Part shown: in pieces, positions 8,363 to 16,703 of the stretch
Numbering within the stretch: position 1 is the first letter of the stretch
Layout of the letters: every line of letters starts with the position of its first letter
Origin: Actinomycetes bacterium
GTDB taxonomy: Bacteria; Actinomycetota; Acidimicrobiia; IMCC26256; PALSA-610
Direction: 5' to 3'
DNA length: 41,794 nucleotides
Assembly: GCA_025463905.1 (NCBI GenBank)
Contig: JAODBJ010000147.1
Span: 1-41,794 of the forward strand
Program-made: the position numbers and the translations under genes
The notes under the pieces: generated by a model
The model's database searches: none
Seen by the model: only the letters and a program-made list of their open reading frames with translations
What the model was told of the DNA's origin: nothing

Positions 8363-9463
8363 ATGACGAGCCTGCTGGATCGCGCCGACTCGGCGGAGCG
8401 CCCGGTCTATCGCCTGCCACCTGAGGCGTATTACGACCCGGCGTGGTACGAGCGCGAGCGCCGTGAGCTGTTCGGTCGTACGTGGAACCTTGTCGGTCAC
8501 GTCAGCGAATGCATGCAGCCCGGCGATTACTTCACCGCGCTGGTCGGCACCGAGCCGGTTGTCGTGGTTCGCCAAAACGACGGCACGTTGCGCGGCTTTC
8601 TCAACCTCTGCCGTCACCGCGGAATGGTCATTGCGTGTGGCAGCGGGAACTGCGGCGAGTCGCTCCGTTGTGGTTACCACGGGTGGGAGTTCGCCCTCGA
8701 CGGTGCACTCGAACGGGTGCCGCAGCGCAAGACCCAGTTCCCCGACATCGATGCCGGCGCGCTCGGGTTGTTCGACGTGTCGGTGCAGGTGTGGGGCGGG
8801 TTCATCTTCGTGCACCCCGACCCGGCGGCGGAAGCGACGTTCACTGCGTGGCTCGGAGACTTGCCCGAGCACTGTGGCGACTACCCATGGGACGACATCG
8901 TCGAGATCGCGCGCACCCGCGTGCCGCTGCGTTGCAACTGGAAGCTCTACATCGAGAATCACATCGACTGGCTGCACCTCTGGTACCTCCACCAAGACAG
9001 CCTGAAGATGTACGAACACCATGAGGCGAGCTACGCGACGTCGGGACGCCATTGGTACTCGGCCGAGGTCCTGCGGGTTGGTGAAGGCAGCCAAACGCCG
9101 CGCTCAGTGATGCAGCCGATTCCGGGTGTCAGCGAGGACGAGTTACGTACCCTGCGCGCCAACCTGATGTTCCCGAACGTCCCGATGGCGACGATGGGGA
9201 CCATGGTGCAGACGTACCAGGTCGTGCCGACCGGCCCCGAGACGTGCGAGCTCGATATTCGCAACTACGGCGCGCCCGGCGCGGTCGTCAGCGAGGAGAT
9301 GCGCGCACAAGGTCTGTTGATCCTGCGCGACGAAGACGGTGTCGCGTGCGAGCAGATGCAGATGGCGATCCACTCCGCGCGGTTCGAGGTCGGTCCGCTC
9401 GCCATCGAGCACGAGCGCCCGATCGCCGACTTCCACGCCAACTTGCTCACGTATCTCGGCTGA
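8363..9463 (+). CDS. Rieske non-heme iron oxygenase, alpha subunit
   Basis: 366 residues. Rieske [2Fe-2S] motif C83-x-H85-x17-C103-x2-H106 (LCRHRG ... RCGYHGW). The mononuclear iron site is D202-x2-H205-x4-H210 (IDWLHLWYLH). The layout is that of ring-hydroxylating dioxygenase alpha subunits and of N-demethylases/carnitine-type monooxygenases. No beta subunit, ferredoxin or reductase is encoded nearby, so it must borrow electrons, as many homotrimeric enzymes do. Start ATG 8363 has CGGAGG 6 nt upstream; the track TTG two codons earlier overlaps that site. Co-directional with the dioxygenase and MFS genes; an amine or quaternary-ammonium substrate is possible but unproven. Confidence 0.92.
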   Translation: MTSLLDRADSAERPVYRLPPEAYYDPAWYERERRELFGRTWNLVGHVSECMQPGDYFTALVGTEPVVVVRQNDGTLRGFLNLCRHRGMVIACGSGNCGESLRCGYHGWEFALDGALERVPQRKTQFPDIDAGALGLFDVSVQVWGGFIFVHPDPAAEATFTAWLGDLPEHCGDYPWDDIVEIARTRVPLRCNWKLYIENHIDWLHLWYLHQDSLKMYEHHEASYATSGRHWYSAEVLRVGEGSQTPRSVMQPIPGVSEDELRTLRANLMFPNVPMATMGTMVQTYQVVPTGPETCELDIRNYGAPGAVVSEEMRAQGLLILRDEDGVACEQMQMAIHSARFEVGPLAIEHERPIADFHANLLTYLG

Positions 9464-9496
9464 GTATCCCGCCCGGGTATCCGCGACCATCATGCC

Positions 9497-10693
9497 GTGA
9501 CGGCGAGACATGAACGGCGCGCGCTCCTTGCAGCCGCGTTCGTGTGCATGGCGAGCACCAGCGTCGTCTTCCCGCTCCTCGCCGCGTTACAAGACGAACA
9601 CCATCTTCCGACCGCCGGCATCGGGGTCATCGCGGCTGGACCATTTTTCGCCGCGGTGGCAGTGCAACTTGGCCTCGCCCACCTCGCGGACCGCGGCGGC
9701 GCTCGCCGGCTCATGGTTGCGGGCATCGTGCTTGCGTCCGCGTCATTGTTCGGCATGGCGGCGGGCCGGTCGCTGTGGCAATTCGTGCTCGCGCGCTCGC
9801 TCGCCGGCCTGGCGTTAGGCGTCTTCCTGCCGGCCGCGCGCGCAACGGCGGCGGGATCCGTCGAGGGTGAGCACGCGCACGGGCTTGGTCGTCTCTCGAG
9901 CGCAGAGCTCGCCGGCTTGGTCGCGGGCCCGGCTGTCGGGGCGGCCATCGCCGCTGTCGCCGGTGTCGTCACGGCCTTCCTCGCCGTCGGTGTCGCCGGG
10001 TTGGTCGTGGCCGTGTTCATCGGTCGCCATCTGCCGAATGGTGTGGACGGTGCGGAAGGCAGCGCGCCGGCCTTACTGCGACCCGCGGGGCGCGGGTTCG
10101 CCGCATTCGCCGGTAACCGCAACGCGGGCGCGGCGATCCTGCTCATCGTCGCGATCGAGTACCCCGTCGGGATGTTCGAGGCGACCTGGGCCCGGTACCT
10201 CGTCGATCGGGGTGCGAGCAGCTTGTTCGTCGGACTCAGTGCCGCGACGTTCGGTCTCCCGTTCATACTGCTCGCGGCCGGTGGCGGCCGAGTGGCCGAT
10301 CGCATCGGGCCGGCGCGCGCGGCGGCGTTGGCGTCGCTTGTCGTCGCACCGATCATTGCCGCGTACAGCGTCCCGCACCGGCCGGGACTGATCGTCAGCC
10401 TCGCGGTGCTCGAAGCATGCTTCCAGGCGATCGCGATTCCCGCGGCGCGGGCGGCGATGGTCGCCGCGTCGCCGCCCGATGGCGTGGCTGCCGGCCAAGG
10501 GCTCGCCGGCGCGGTGGGATTGTTCGCGACCGGTGTTGCCGCGCTCGTGACGCCGGCGGTGTACACCGCCGGCGGCGCGGTCGCGATGTGCACGTCGGTC
10601 GCGGCCGTCGTGGTGGTCATGGTGATCGGCGCGCTGATGCTCGGCCCGTCGGTGCGTCCTGCGGCTCGACCGGTCGCCGAAATGAACACGTAA
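9497..10693 (+). CDS. Major facilitator superfamily transporter
   Basis: 398 residues with about 12 hydrophobic helices. The loop between helices 2 and 3 has the MFS pattern (LAHLADRGGARRLMV) and the equivalent in the second half is GGRVADRIGPARAAAL. Helix 4/5 holds LARSLAGLALGVFLPAARA. Resembles drug/metabolite efflux or sugar-type MFS proteins; substrate unknown. GTG start at 9497, 33 nt after the Rieske stop, without a strong ribosome-binding site. It may import the oxygenase substrate or export a product. A GC-rich hairpin follows the stop. Confidence 0.88.
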   Translation: MTARHERRALLAAAFVCMASTSVVFPLLAALQDEHHLPTAGIGVIAAGPFFAAVAVQLGLAHLADRGGARRLMVAGIVLASASLFGMAAGRSLWQFVLARSLAGLALGVFLPAARATAAGSVEGEHAHGLGRLSSAELAGLVAGPAVGAAIAAVAGVVTAFLAVGVAGLVVAVFIGRHLPNGVDGAEGSAPALLRPAGRGFAAFAGNRNAGAAILLIVAIEYPVGMFEATWARYLVDRGASSLFVGLSAATFGLPFILLAAGGGRVADRIGPARAAALASLVVAPIIAAYSVPHRPGLIVSLAVLEACFQAIAIPAARAAMVAASPPDGVAAGQGLAGAVGLFATGVAALVTPAVYTAGGAVAMCTSVAAVVVVMVIGALMLGPSVRPAARPVAEMNT

Positions 10694-10710
10694 CCAACCG
10701 GGAACGTTGC

Positions 10711-10736
10711 GAACCATCGCGCGTGACGCGCGGTTC
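10711..10736. terminator. GC-rich hairpin after the MFS gene
   Basis: GAAC-(CAT)-CGCGCG, loop TGA, CGCGCG-GTTC forms a bulged 10-bp stem 18 nt after the MFS stop and about 50 nt before the next start. It could terminate the upstream transcript or be an operator for the next operon; no T-tract. Confidence 0.45.
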
Positions 10737-10766
10737 ACGTTGACCACACCGTCCGGCAACGGACCG

Positions 10767-10776
10767 TATCTACCTT
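10767..10776 (+). promoter_or_regulatory. Putative -10 box for a near-leaderless transcript of the creatininase-family operon
   Basis: TATCTACCTT contains overlapping TATCTA and TACCTT boxes; TACCTT ends 8 nt before the ATG at 10785, which would put the first transcribed base within a few nt of the start codon. No ribosome-binding site precedes this ATG, consistent with leaderless initiation. The TTGACC upstream is spaced too far (21-25 nt) to be a normal -35. Confidence 0.35.
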
Positions 10777-10784
10777 GACCGTCG

Positions 10785-11582
10785 ATGCCCCGGCGATGGG
10801 TCGACCAAACGTGGATGCAGCTGGAAGACCTTGCGGGCGGCGCCGAAGTCGGTCTCGTACCGGTCGGCGCGACCGAGCAGCACGGCCCGCACCTTCCAAC
10901 CGCGACCGACACCATCATCGCCACCGCGATCTGTGAGGCCGCGAGCGACCGGTGTGGTGCGCCGGTGCTCCCGGCGATTCCCCTCGGGGCGAGCTACGGC
11001 CACGGCACGGTCATGCCGGGCACGATCTCGTTGACCCCTGAGCTCCTCGCGGCGGTCGTGCGCCAGTACGTCGAGTGGGCGGCTGCGTCGGGGCTCACGC
11101 GTCTCCTGTTCGTCAACGCGCACTTCGGTAATGCCGCATCTCTCGGCATCGCGACCGATCACGTGCGGCTCTACCGGCCCGACCTGCAGGTAGGAACGGT
11201 CGACTGGTGGTCGCTCGATCCGATCGTGGCCTCCGAAACGGTCGCCGACGGCGCCGATCTGCACGCCAACCGAGCCGAGACGTCGGTGATGCTCGCGGTC
11301 GCGCCCGAGCTTGTCGATCGCGCCCGCATGGCCAACGCGGACGACCCCGACCGCACCGGCGACCTCGTGTTCCGATACACCGCACCGAGCCTGTCGACGA
11401 ACGGCGTCACGGGACGCCCGTCGGAAGCGACGGTCGAGCTCGGCGAACTTCTCGTCGCGCGCACCGCCGACGCGTTGAGCGCGCGGGTTGAGCGCGGACG
11501 TGTAGAGGAGCCGCCGCTCGGACGCGCACCATTTCCGAAACTCACCCGTCACCCAGAGGAAGTTTTGTCATGGACACCGTAA
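10785..11582 (+). CDS. Creatininase-family amidohydrolase
   Basis: 265 residues. Metal-binding signatures of the creatininase/MftE/ArfB family are present: GATEQHGPHLPTATD (E31, H33, D42), NAHFGN (H113, in place of the usual NGHGGN) and DLHANRAETS (H160, E165). The fold hydrolyses cyclic or linear amides such as creatinine, formamides of flavin precursors, or the mycofactocin precursor peptide. No mycofactocin or riboflavin/F420 genes are nearby, so a catabolic amide substrate is more likely. First gene of a run of five enzyme genes; its end overlaps the ligase start by 13 nt. It could act on a ring-opened or amide intermediate. Confidence 0.85.
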   Translation: MPRRWVDQTWMQLEDLAGGAEVGLVPVGATEQHGPHLPTATDTIIATAICEAASDRCGAPVLPAIPLGASYGHGTVMPGTISLTPELLAAVVRQYVEWAAASGLTRLLFVNAHFGNAASLGIATDHVRLYRPDLQVGTVDWWSLDPIVASETVADGADLHANRAETSVMLAVAPELVDRARMANADDPDRTGDLVFRYTAPSLSTNGVTGRPSEATVELGELLVARTADALSARVERGRVEEPPLGRAPFPKLTRHPEEVLSWTP

Positions 11583-12937
11583 GCCCGACGACCGACGCGC
11601 ATCGCCAACTCACGACCGATCTCGCGGAACGTGGCGTCAAATACGTCGTCGGGTCATTCGTCGACATCACCGGCCGGGCCAAGTCGAAGGTCGTGCCGAT
11701 CGACCATCTCCCGAACCTTCTTGCGGGTTCGGAGCGGTACACGCCGCGTGGACTCGGCGAGCTCGGGCAGATGACGCCTCACGAAGACGAGTGCGTCGCG
11801 ATGCCCGACCCTTCGACCGTGCGTGTCATGCCGTGGGACCCGACCTTCGCGTGGATGGCCGCCGACCTTCTCTACGGCGGCACGGAACCGTTCGCGCACT
11901 GCACACGTTCGATGCTGAAGGGTCAGCTGGCCGTCGCGCAAGAACGTGGCTTCGTCTTCAACCTCGGCGTCGAGACGGAGATCTACGCGTACAAACCCGA
12001 TGCGATCGGTGCTGACGGCTACCTCGGGCCCATCGCGCCGAGCGGCCGCATCGATCCCACGCCCGGGTACGACGTCGAGAGCACCCTCGACGCGATGCCG
12101 TTCCTCGATCCGATGGTTCGTTACATGAACGAGTCGGGCTTCGGTATCTACAGCTTCGATCACGAAGGCGGCGACGCACAGTTCGAGTTCGATTTCCAGT
12201 ACGCGCCGGCGCTCGAGATGGCCGACAAGATCACGTTCTTCCGCCTGATGGCGAAGCAGGTCGCGAAGTCGGCCGGGTTGGCCGTGACGTTCATGCCCAA
12301 GCCCTATACCGACGCGTGGGGATCGGGTCATCACTTCAACATGAGCCTCACCGATGTCGAGTCGGGTCAGAACCTGTTCCGCGACGTCGACGGCCCTCGT
12401 GGTTGGAGCAAGCTCTGCTACGGGTTCATCGCCGGTATCGTTCGCCATGCCGCGGCGCTCGCCGCGATCGCGACGCCGACGGTGAACTCCTACAAGCGTC
12501 TGGTGCCGCGCCTCACCGACGGTTGCGTGTCGTGGGCGCCGGTGTGGGCGGCGTACGGCGACAACAACCGCTCGTGCATGCTGCGTCTCCCGCGTAACCG
12601 TCCGTGTCTCGAGAACCGCGCGGTCGACTCCGCCGCGAACACGTACGCGGCGGCCGCGTTCATGCTCGCCGCCGGCCTCGAAGGGATCGCCGAGGGACTC
12701 GACCCCGGCGAGCCGATCGAAGACCTCATGTACGACTCGACGAAGCGCTCCGACGCGGTGCGGCTTCCTCGCAACCTGCTCGAGGCGATCGACGCATTCG
12801 AGGCGGACCCGTTGAGCCATTCGGTCTTCCCGGCCGAGTTCGTGAGCGCGTACGTCGAGATGAAGAACAACGAATGGGACGCGTACCACTCGCAGGTCAG
12901 CGAGTGGGAGCGCGACAAGTACCTCGCGATGTTCTGA
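11570..12937 (+). CDS. Type III glutamine-synthetase-like ligase (gamma-glutamyl amide synthetase)
   Basis: 455 residues, GlnT/GMAS-like rather than GlnA. ATP- and glutamate-site motifs: ETEIYAYK (metal Glu), GSGHHFNMSL (catalytic His loop), RLPRN (phosphate Arg) and LENRAVDSAANTY. Homologues join glutamate to methylamine, isopropylamine or aniline with ATP to form gamma-glutamyl amides; others act in ammonia assimilation. Immediately followed, with 1-nt overlap, by a class I glutamine-amidotransferase-like hydrolase, the arrangement of aniline TdnQ/TdnT, which argues for an amine substrate over ammonia. AGAGGA lies about 9 nt before ATG 11570. Confidence 0.85.
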   Translation: MDTVSPTTDAHRQLTTDLAERGVKYVVGSFVDITGRAKSKVVPIDHLPNLLAGSERYTPRGLGELGQMTPHEDECVAMPDPSTVRVMPWDPTFAWMAADLLYGGTEPFAHCTRSMLKGQLAVAQERGFVFNLGVETEIYAYKPDAIGADGYLGPIAPSGRIDPTPGYDVESTLDAMPFLDPMVRYMNESGFGIYSFDHEGGDAQFEFDFQYAPALEMADKITFFRLMAKQVAKSAGLAVTFMPKPYTDAWGSGHHFNMSLTDVESGQNLFRDVDGPRGWSKLCYGFIAGIVRHAAALAAIATPTVNSYKRLVPRLTDGCVSWAPVWAAYGDNNRSCMLRLPRNRPCLENRAVDSAANTYAAAAFMLAAGLEGIAEGLDPGEPIEDLMYDSTKRSDAVRLPRNLLEAIDAFEADPLSHSVFPAEFVSAYVEMKNNEWDAYHSQVSEWERDKYLAMF

Positions 12938-13611
12938 TGCGGGTTGGCGTTGTCATAGGTCGGTACCCGACCGAGCGATACTCGCTACACCGGGGGTACA
13001 TCGACGCGCTACGCGCACTCGACGCCACGCCGGTCATCGTTCCGGCGGGCGACGGGTGTGGCCCGGCGCTCGCGGCCGAACTGCTCAGCGACTGCGACGC
13101 GTTGGTCGTGACCGGAGGTGGCGACCTCGAGTCGACCACGTACGACTCGGAACCCGCCGACGTGCGTGACGCCGACGCGAACCGCGACGCCGTCGATCTT
13201 TGGGCCGTTCGAACGTTCTACGCGATGAGCCGGCCCGTCCTCGGGATCTGTCGCGGCGCACAGGCAATCGCGGTCGCGATGGGCGGGAAGCTCGTGCAAG
13301 ATCTCGTGCACGCCGGGTTCGCCGACCACTGGCAGGAAGCGCGGCAACACGAACCGGTCCACGCCGTGGAGGCGGAACCCGGCTCCTATGCGGCGCAGGC
13401 ACTGGGTGGCGCAACCGTCGTGAATTCGATCCATCACCAAGCTGTTTGTGAACTGGGCTCGGCGTTGCGCGCGACCGCGTGGAGTCCGGACGGTGTCGTC
13501 GAAGCCGTCGAAGCCGAGGGCCTTCTAGCGTTGCAGTGGCATCCAGAACGGTTGCTCGCTGACGACGCGCGGCATCTCGCGCCCTTCGAATGGCTGGTGA
13601 AACAGATATGA
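12937..13611 (+). CDS. PuuD-like gamma-glutamyl amide hydrolase (peptidase C26)
   Basis: 224 residues, class I glutamine-amidotransferase fold: nucleophile C105 in GICRGAQ, catalytic H202 and E204 in WHPE, and VTGGGD oxyanion loop near residue 60. Relatives hydrolyse gamma-glutamyl-GABA (PuuD) or gamma-glutamylanilide (TdnT/AtdA2), releasing glutamate. ATG 12937 overlaps the ligase stop (TGATG), so both proteins are made together, as expected if one adds and the other removes a gamma-glutamyl group. The track ORF starts 111 codons too early, inside the ligase gene. Stop overlaps the SDR start (ATGA). Confidence 0.87.
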   Translation: MRVGVVIGRYPTERYSLHRGYIDALRALDATPVIVPAGDGCGPALAAELLSDCDALVVTGGGDLESTTYDSEPADVRDADANRDAVDLWAVRTFYAMSRPVLGICRGAQAIAVAMGGKLVQDLVHAGFADHWQEARQHEPVHAVEAEPGSYAAQALGGATVVNSIHHQAVCELGSALRATAWSPDGVVEAVEAEGLLALQWHPERLLADDARHLAPFEWLVKQI

Positions 13612-14384
13612 CCGAATCCCGCGTTGCGGTTGTTACCGGTGGTGGACGTGGGCTCGGGCGCGGTATCGCGCTCGCGCTCGCCGATGACGGCTACGACGTC
13701 GTCCTCGGCTGGCGTTCCGACCAGGCGGCGGCGGAGGAGACGGCCGAAGCGGTTCGCGAGCGCGGTCGCGCGGTGAAGATGGTCTCGGGCGACGTCGCCG
13801 AAGCATCGACGATGACGTTGCTCGCCGACGCGGCCGCGTCACTCGGCGACCTGCGCGTGTGGGTGAACAACGCAGGCGTGTCCGTCATAGCGACGGTCGC
13901 CGACACTCCGCCGGCGGAGATGGAGTGGATGCTCGCGATCAATGTCATGGGCACGCTGCACGGCATGCAAGCCGCGGTACGCGTGATGCGCGACGCCGGA
14001 AACGGCGGCTGCATCGTGAACGTCGCTTCGGATGCCGGTCTGCAGGGCTTCGCGTATCTCGGTGGCTATGCCGCCACGAAGTTCGCGGTCGTCGGCCTCA
14101 CGCAAAGCGCGGCGCTCGAGCTCGCGGTCGACGGCATCACGGTGAACGCGGTCTGCCCGGGAACCGCCGAGACGGACATGAATCGGGCCGAGTGGCAGGC
14201 CGAGACGGCGCTCACCGAACGCAACCTCGACGACGTGCGCGCCGCGTCTCTCGACGAGATCCCGTTGGGGCGGTTCTGCACGCCGGCCGATGTCGGCGCG
14301 ACGGTCGCATGGATCGTGAGCCCCGGCGCCGCCTTCGTTACCGGCCAGGCCGTGTGTGTCAACGGCGGGATGGTCCTGCATTGA
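13608..14384 (+). CDS. Short-chain dehydrogenase/reductase
   Basis: 258 residues. NAD(P)-binding TGGGRGLG near residues 10-17, NNAG at 87-90, catalytic S141, Y154 and K158 (YAATK), PG motif in VNAVCPGTAETDM. A classical FabG-like SDR that oxidises an alcohol or reduces a ketone. ATG 13608 overlaps the hydrolase stop (ATGA). In this operon it would suit dehydrogenation of an alcohol made by hydroxylation of the amine substrate, an inference from context only. Confidence 0.92.
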   Translation: MTESRVAVVTGGGRGLGRGIALALADDGYDVVLGWRSDQAAAEETAEAVRERGRAVKMVSGDVAEASTMTLLADAAASLGDLRVWVNNAGVSVIATVADTPPAEMEWMLAINVMGTLHGMQAAVRVMRDAGNGGCIVNVASDAGLQGFAYLGGYAATKFAVVGLTQSAALELAVDGITVNAVCPGTAETDMNRAEWQAETALTERNLDDVRAASLDEIPLGRFCTPADVGATVAWIVSPGAAFVTGQAVCVNGGMVLH

Positions 14385-14397
14385 ACAAGGAGACGAT

Positions 14398-15030
14398 GTG
14401 CGCCAACCGATGATCGTCGGCAACCCCGTGTTGATCGTCGTCGACATGCAGAATTCGGGAGGCCGGCCTATCGAAGAGGTCGGCATCCCGATCATGGACG
14501 GGTACGAGGAGCGGCGCGCCAACGCGCTGGAGATCGTTGCCGCGGCGCGCCGCGGGGGCGTGCCGGTGATCTTCTTCCAAGAAGCGCACCGGCGGAACCT
14601 CGTCGACTTTGGGCGCGAGCTCGACGGTACGGAAGGCATTCACTGCCTCGAAGGTGATGCCACCACCGAACTCGACCCGGCGTTACTTCCCGAGGACGGC
14701 GAATACCACATTGTCAAGCGGCGCTACTCGTGCTTCTTCGGAACGGAGCTCGAAATCCTCCTGAAGGGATTGCGCGCCGACACACTCGTGCTCATCGGTG
14801 GTCTCACCGACGTGTGCGTGCACTACACGTTCGCCGACGGCCACCAGCGCGACTACTTCATGCGGGTCGTCGAAGACTGCGTCGGCGGGTCGTCGTTCGC
14901 CGCGCACGACGCGTCGCTCGCAGCCATGGAGTACCTCCAAGGCGGCGCGCGCGTCACGACCGCAACCGTCATCGACGCGTTCGCGCTCCGCGCGGACCCG
15001 TCCATCTCTTCTGTCCCGGCTTCCGTTTAG
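14398..15030 (+). CDS. Isochorismatase-family cysteine hydrolase
   Basis: 210 residues. Catalytic triad D16 (VVDMQN), K107 (HIVKRRYSCFFGT) and C140 (GLTDVCVHYT). The family includes N-carbamoylsarcosine amidase, nicotinamidase, biuret hydrolase and ureidoacrylate hydrolase, all cutting C-N bonds and often releasing ammonia. Substrate cannot be assigned by eye. GTG 14398 is preceded by AAGGAG at 5 nt; the ATG at 14396 is out of frame and the track start lies within the SDR gene. Probably the last catabolic enzyme of this operon before the transporter genes. Confidence 0.87.
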   Translation: MRQPMIVGNPVLIVVDMQNSGGRPIEEVGIPIMDGYEERRANALEIVAAARRGGVPVIFFQEAHRRNLVDFGRELDGTEGIHCLEGDATTELDPALLPEDGEYHIVKRRYSCFFGTELEILLKGLRADTLVLIGGLTDVCVHYTFADGHQRDYFMRVVEDCVGGSSFAAHDASLAAMEYLQGGARVTTATVIDAFALRADPSISSVPASV

Positions 15031-15077
15031 CCGTTCTCATGCATCCGCAGTCGACATCAGTACATCCAGGAGGATCT

Positions 15078-16703
15078 GTGCCCCGCCGAAAGACCGACCA
15101 CCCCCGCACGCGCTGGCTGCGGCTCGCTGCTCTTGTCGCCGCGCTCGCGCTCGCCGTCGCGGCGTGCGGTGGCACCTCGTCGGGCAACGCCTCTTCCGGC
15201 AATAACGGCGGCGGCAACGGCGGCGCGGCTTCGACGACGTTGCGAACCGCGTTCGTCGCCGACATGCAGGTTCCCGACCCCGACATCTTCTACGAGACCG
15301 AGGGCAACCAGGTCGTGATGTCGACCTATGAAGGGTTGGTTCGCTATCAGCAAAACCCGCCGACGAACGCCCTCGAAGGGCTTCTCGCGACGTCGTGGGA
15401 GAAGTCGGCCGACGGGAAGACCTACACGTTCCACCTGCGCTCGAACGTGAAGTTCGAGGATGGCACGCCGATGGACTCCGCCGCGGCGAAGGCGAGTTTC
15501 GAACGACGGCCGAAGGTGAACCAGGGCCCGGCGTACATGCTCGCCCAGGTCGCGTCGTACGGCACCCCCGACCCGCTGACGTTCGTCGTGAACCTCAAGC
15601 AGCCGGTGTCGGCGTTCATGGACTACCTCGCTGCTCCCTACGGTCCGAAGCTCTTGAGCCCGACCGCGATGACGAAGTACGCGAAGGGTGGCGACTTCAC
15701 GCAGGGCTACCTGAAGACGCACAGCATCGGCACCGGTCCGTACTACATCAAGTCGTTCACCCTCGGGCAGCAATACGTGCTCGCTGCGAACCCGAACTAC
15801 TGGGGTGCGAAGCCGAAGATCACGACGATCGAGATCAACATCGTCCCGGACCTCTCGACGCAGCAGCTGAAGATCGAAGGTGGCGACCTCGACATCCTGC
15901 ACAATCTGCCGGCCGCAACCACCAATACGTTCAAGACCAAGAGCGGCTTCCAGGTGATCACCATCCCGGCGTTGCAGAAGTCGGTGTTGAAGATCAACCC
16001 GCAGAAGGCGCCGTTCAACGACCTGTCGCTGCGCCAGGCCCTGCGCGCCGCAATCGACCGCAACAAACTCACGAGCGAGATCTACGGCAACCTCGGCACC
16101 GTGTCGACGCAGATGTTGCCGGCCGGCATGCAGCCTGCCGGTACCGGTCTCGACTCGTACACGTACGACCCGACGTTGCTCCCGGCCGCGGTGAAGAAGC
16201 TGCCGTCGTCGTCGAAGAGCATCACGATCGCGTACGCGTCTGGATTCGTGAACGACCAGCGCACGGCGGAAGCGATCCAGAAGGTGCTGGCCGACGCGGG
16301 ATTCAACGCCAAGGTCACGCCGATCACGCTCGCGCAGTTCTTCGCGCTGCGTGACCAACCCGAGTCGAAGGTGCCGAATCTCCTGGTGGAGACGGCCAAC
16401 CCCGACGCGGCGCATCCCGACACGTACCTGCGGATCTTCTTCAACACGGGAGGATTCCTCAACTACGTCAAAGGTGGGAGCAAAGCCGCCGACGCCGAGA
16501 TGGACCGCGGCTTGTACACCAACGACCCGGCGGTCGTGAAGGACGCGTACGAGAAAGCGTCTCAGCTCGTGCACGATTCGGCGACGTTCGTGACGATCGC
16601 CGACGTGAAGGGCACGTTCGTGGCAACCACCAAGCTGAAGGGCTGGACAAGTACCGGGGCGGCACCGCTGAGCCTCAACTTCCAGTCCGCGACGCTCGGA
16701 TGA
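15078..16703 (+). CDS. Dipeptide/oligopeptide-type ABC transporter substrate-binding lipoprotein
   Basis: 541 residues, SBP family 5. Lipoprotein signal: basic start (PRRKTDHPRTRWLR), hydrophobic core (LAALVAALALAVAACGG) with VAAC lipobox, then a Gly/Ser/Asn linker. The mature protein has YEGLVRYQ, LATSWEKSADGKTYTFHLRSNVKFEDGTP and KTHSIGTGPYYIKSFTLGQ, standard for DppA/OppA/NikA relatives. GTG 15078 follows a perfect AGGAGG at 4 nt; the track ORF starts far upstream out of context. The ligand could be a peptide, an opine or another small amine-containing molecule. The stop overlaps the permease start (ATGA). Confidence 0.92.
   Translation: MPRRKTDHPRTRWLRLAALVAALALAVAACGGTSSGNASSGNNGGGNGGAASTTLRTAFVADMQVPDPDIFYETEGNQVVMSTYEGLVRYQQNPPTNALEGLLATSWEKSADGKTYTFHLRSNVKFEDGTPMDSAAAKASFERRPKVNQGPAYMLAQVASYGTPDPLTFVVNLKQPVSAFMDYLAAPYGPKLLSPTAMTKYAKGGDFTQGYLKTHSIGTGPYYIKSFTLGQQYVLAANPNYWGAKPKITTIEINIVPDLSTQQLKIEGGDLDILHNLPAATTNTFKTKSGFQVITIPALQKSVLKINPQKAPFNDLSLRQALRAAIDRNKLTSEIYGNLGTVSTQMLPAGMQPAGTGLDSYTYDPTLLPAAVKKLPSSSKSITIAYASGFVNDQRTAEAIQKVLADAGFNAKVTPITLAQFFALRDQPESKVPNLLVETANPDAAHPDTYLRIFFNTGGFLNYVKGGSKAADAEMDRGLYTNDPAVVKDAYEKASQLVHDSATFVTIADVKGTFVATTKLKGWTSTGAAPLSLNFQSATLG

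Noticed and set aside
10785-11582. MftE of a mycofactocin cluster
   Set aside because: No mftA-D or mftF genes nearby, and the motif NAHFGN departs from the NGHGGN of MftE.
10785-15030. A creatinine degradation pathway (creatininase plus N-carbamoylsarcosine amidase-like hydrolase)
   Set aside because: No creatinase, sarcosine oxidase or creatinine deiminase is present, and the creatininase-family and isochorismatase-like folds are too broad to assign those substrates.
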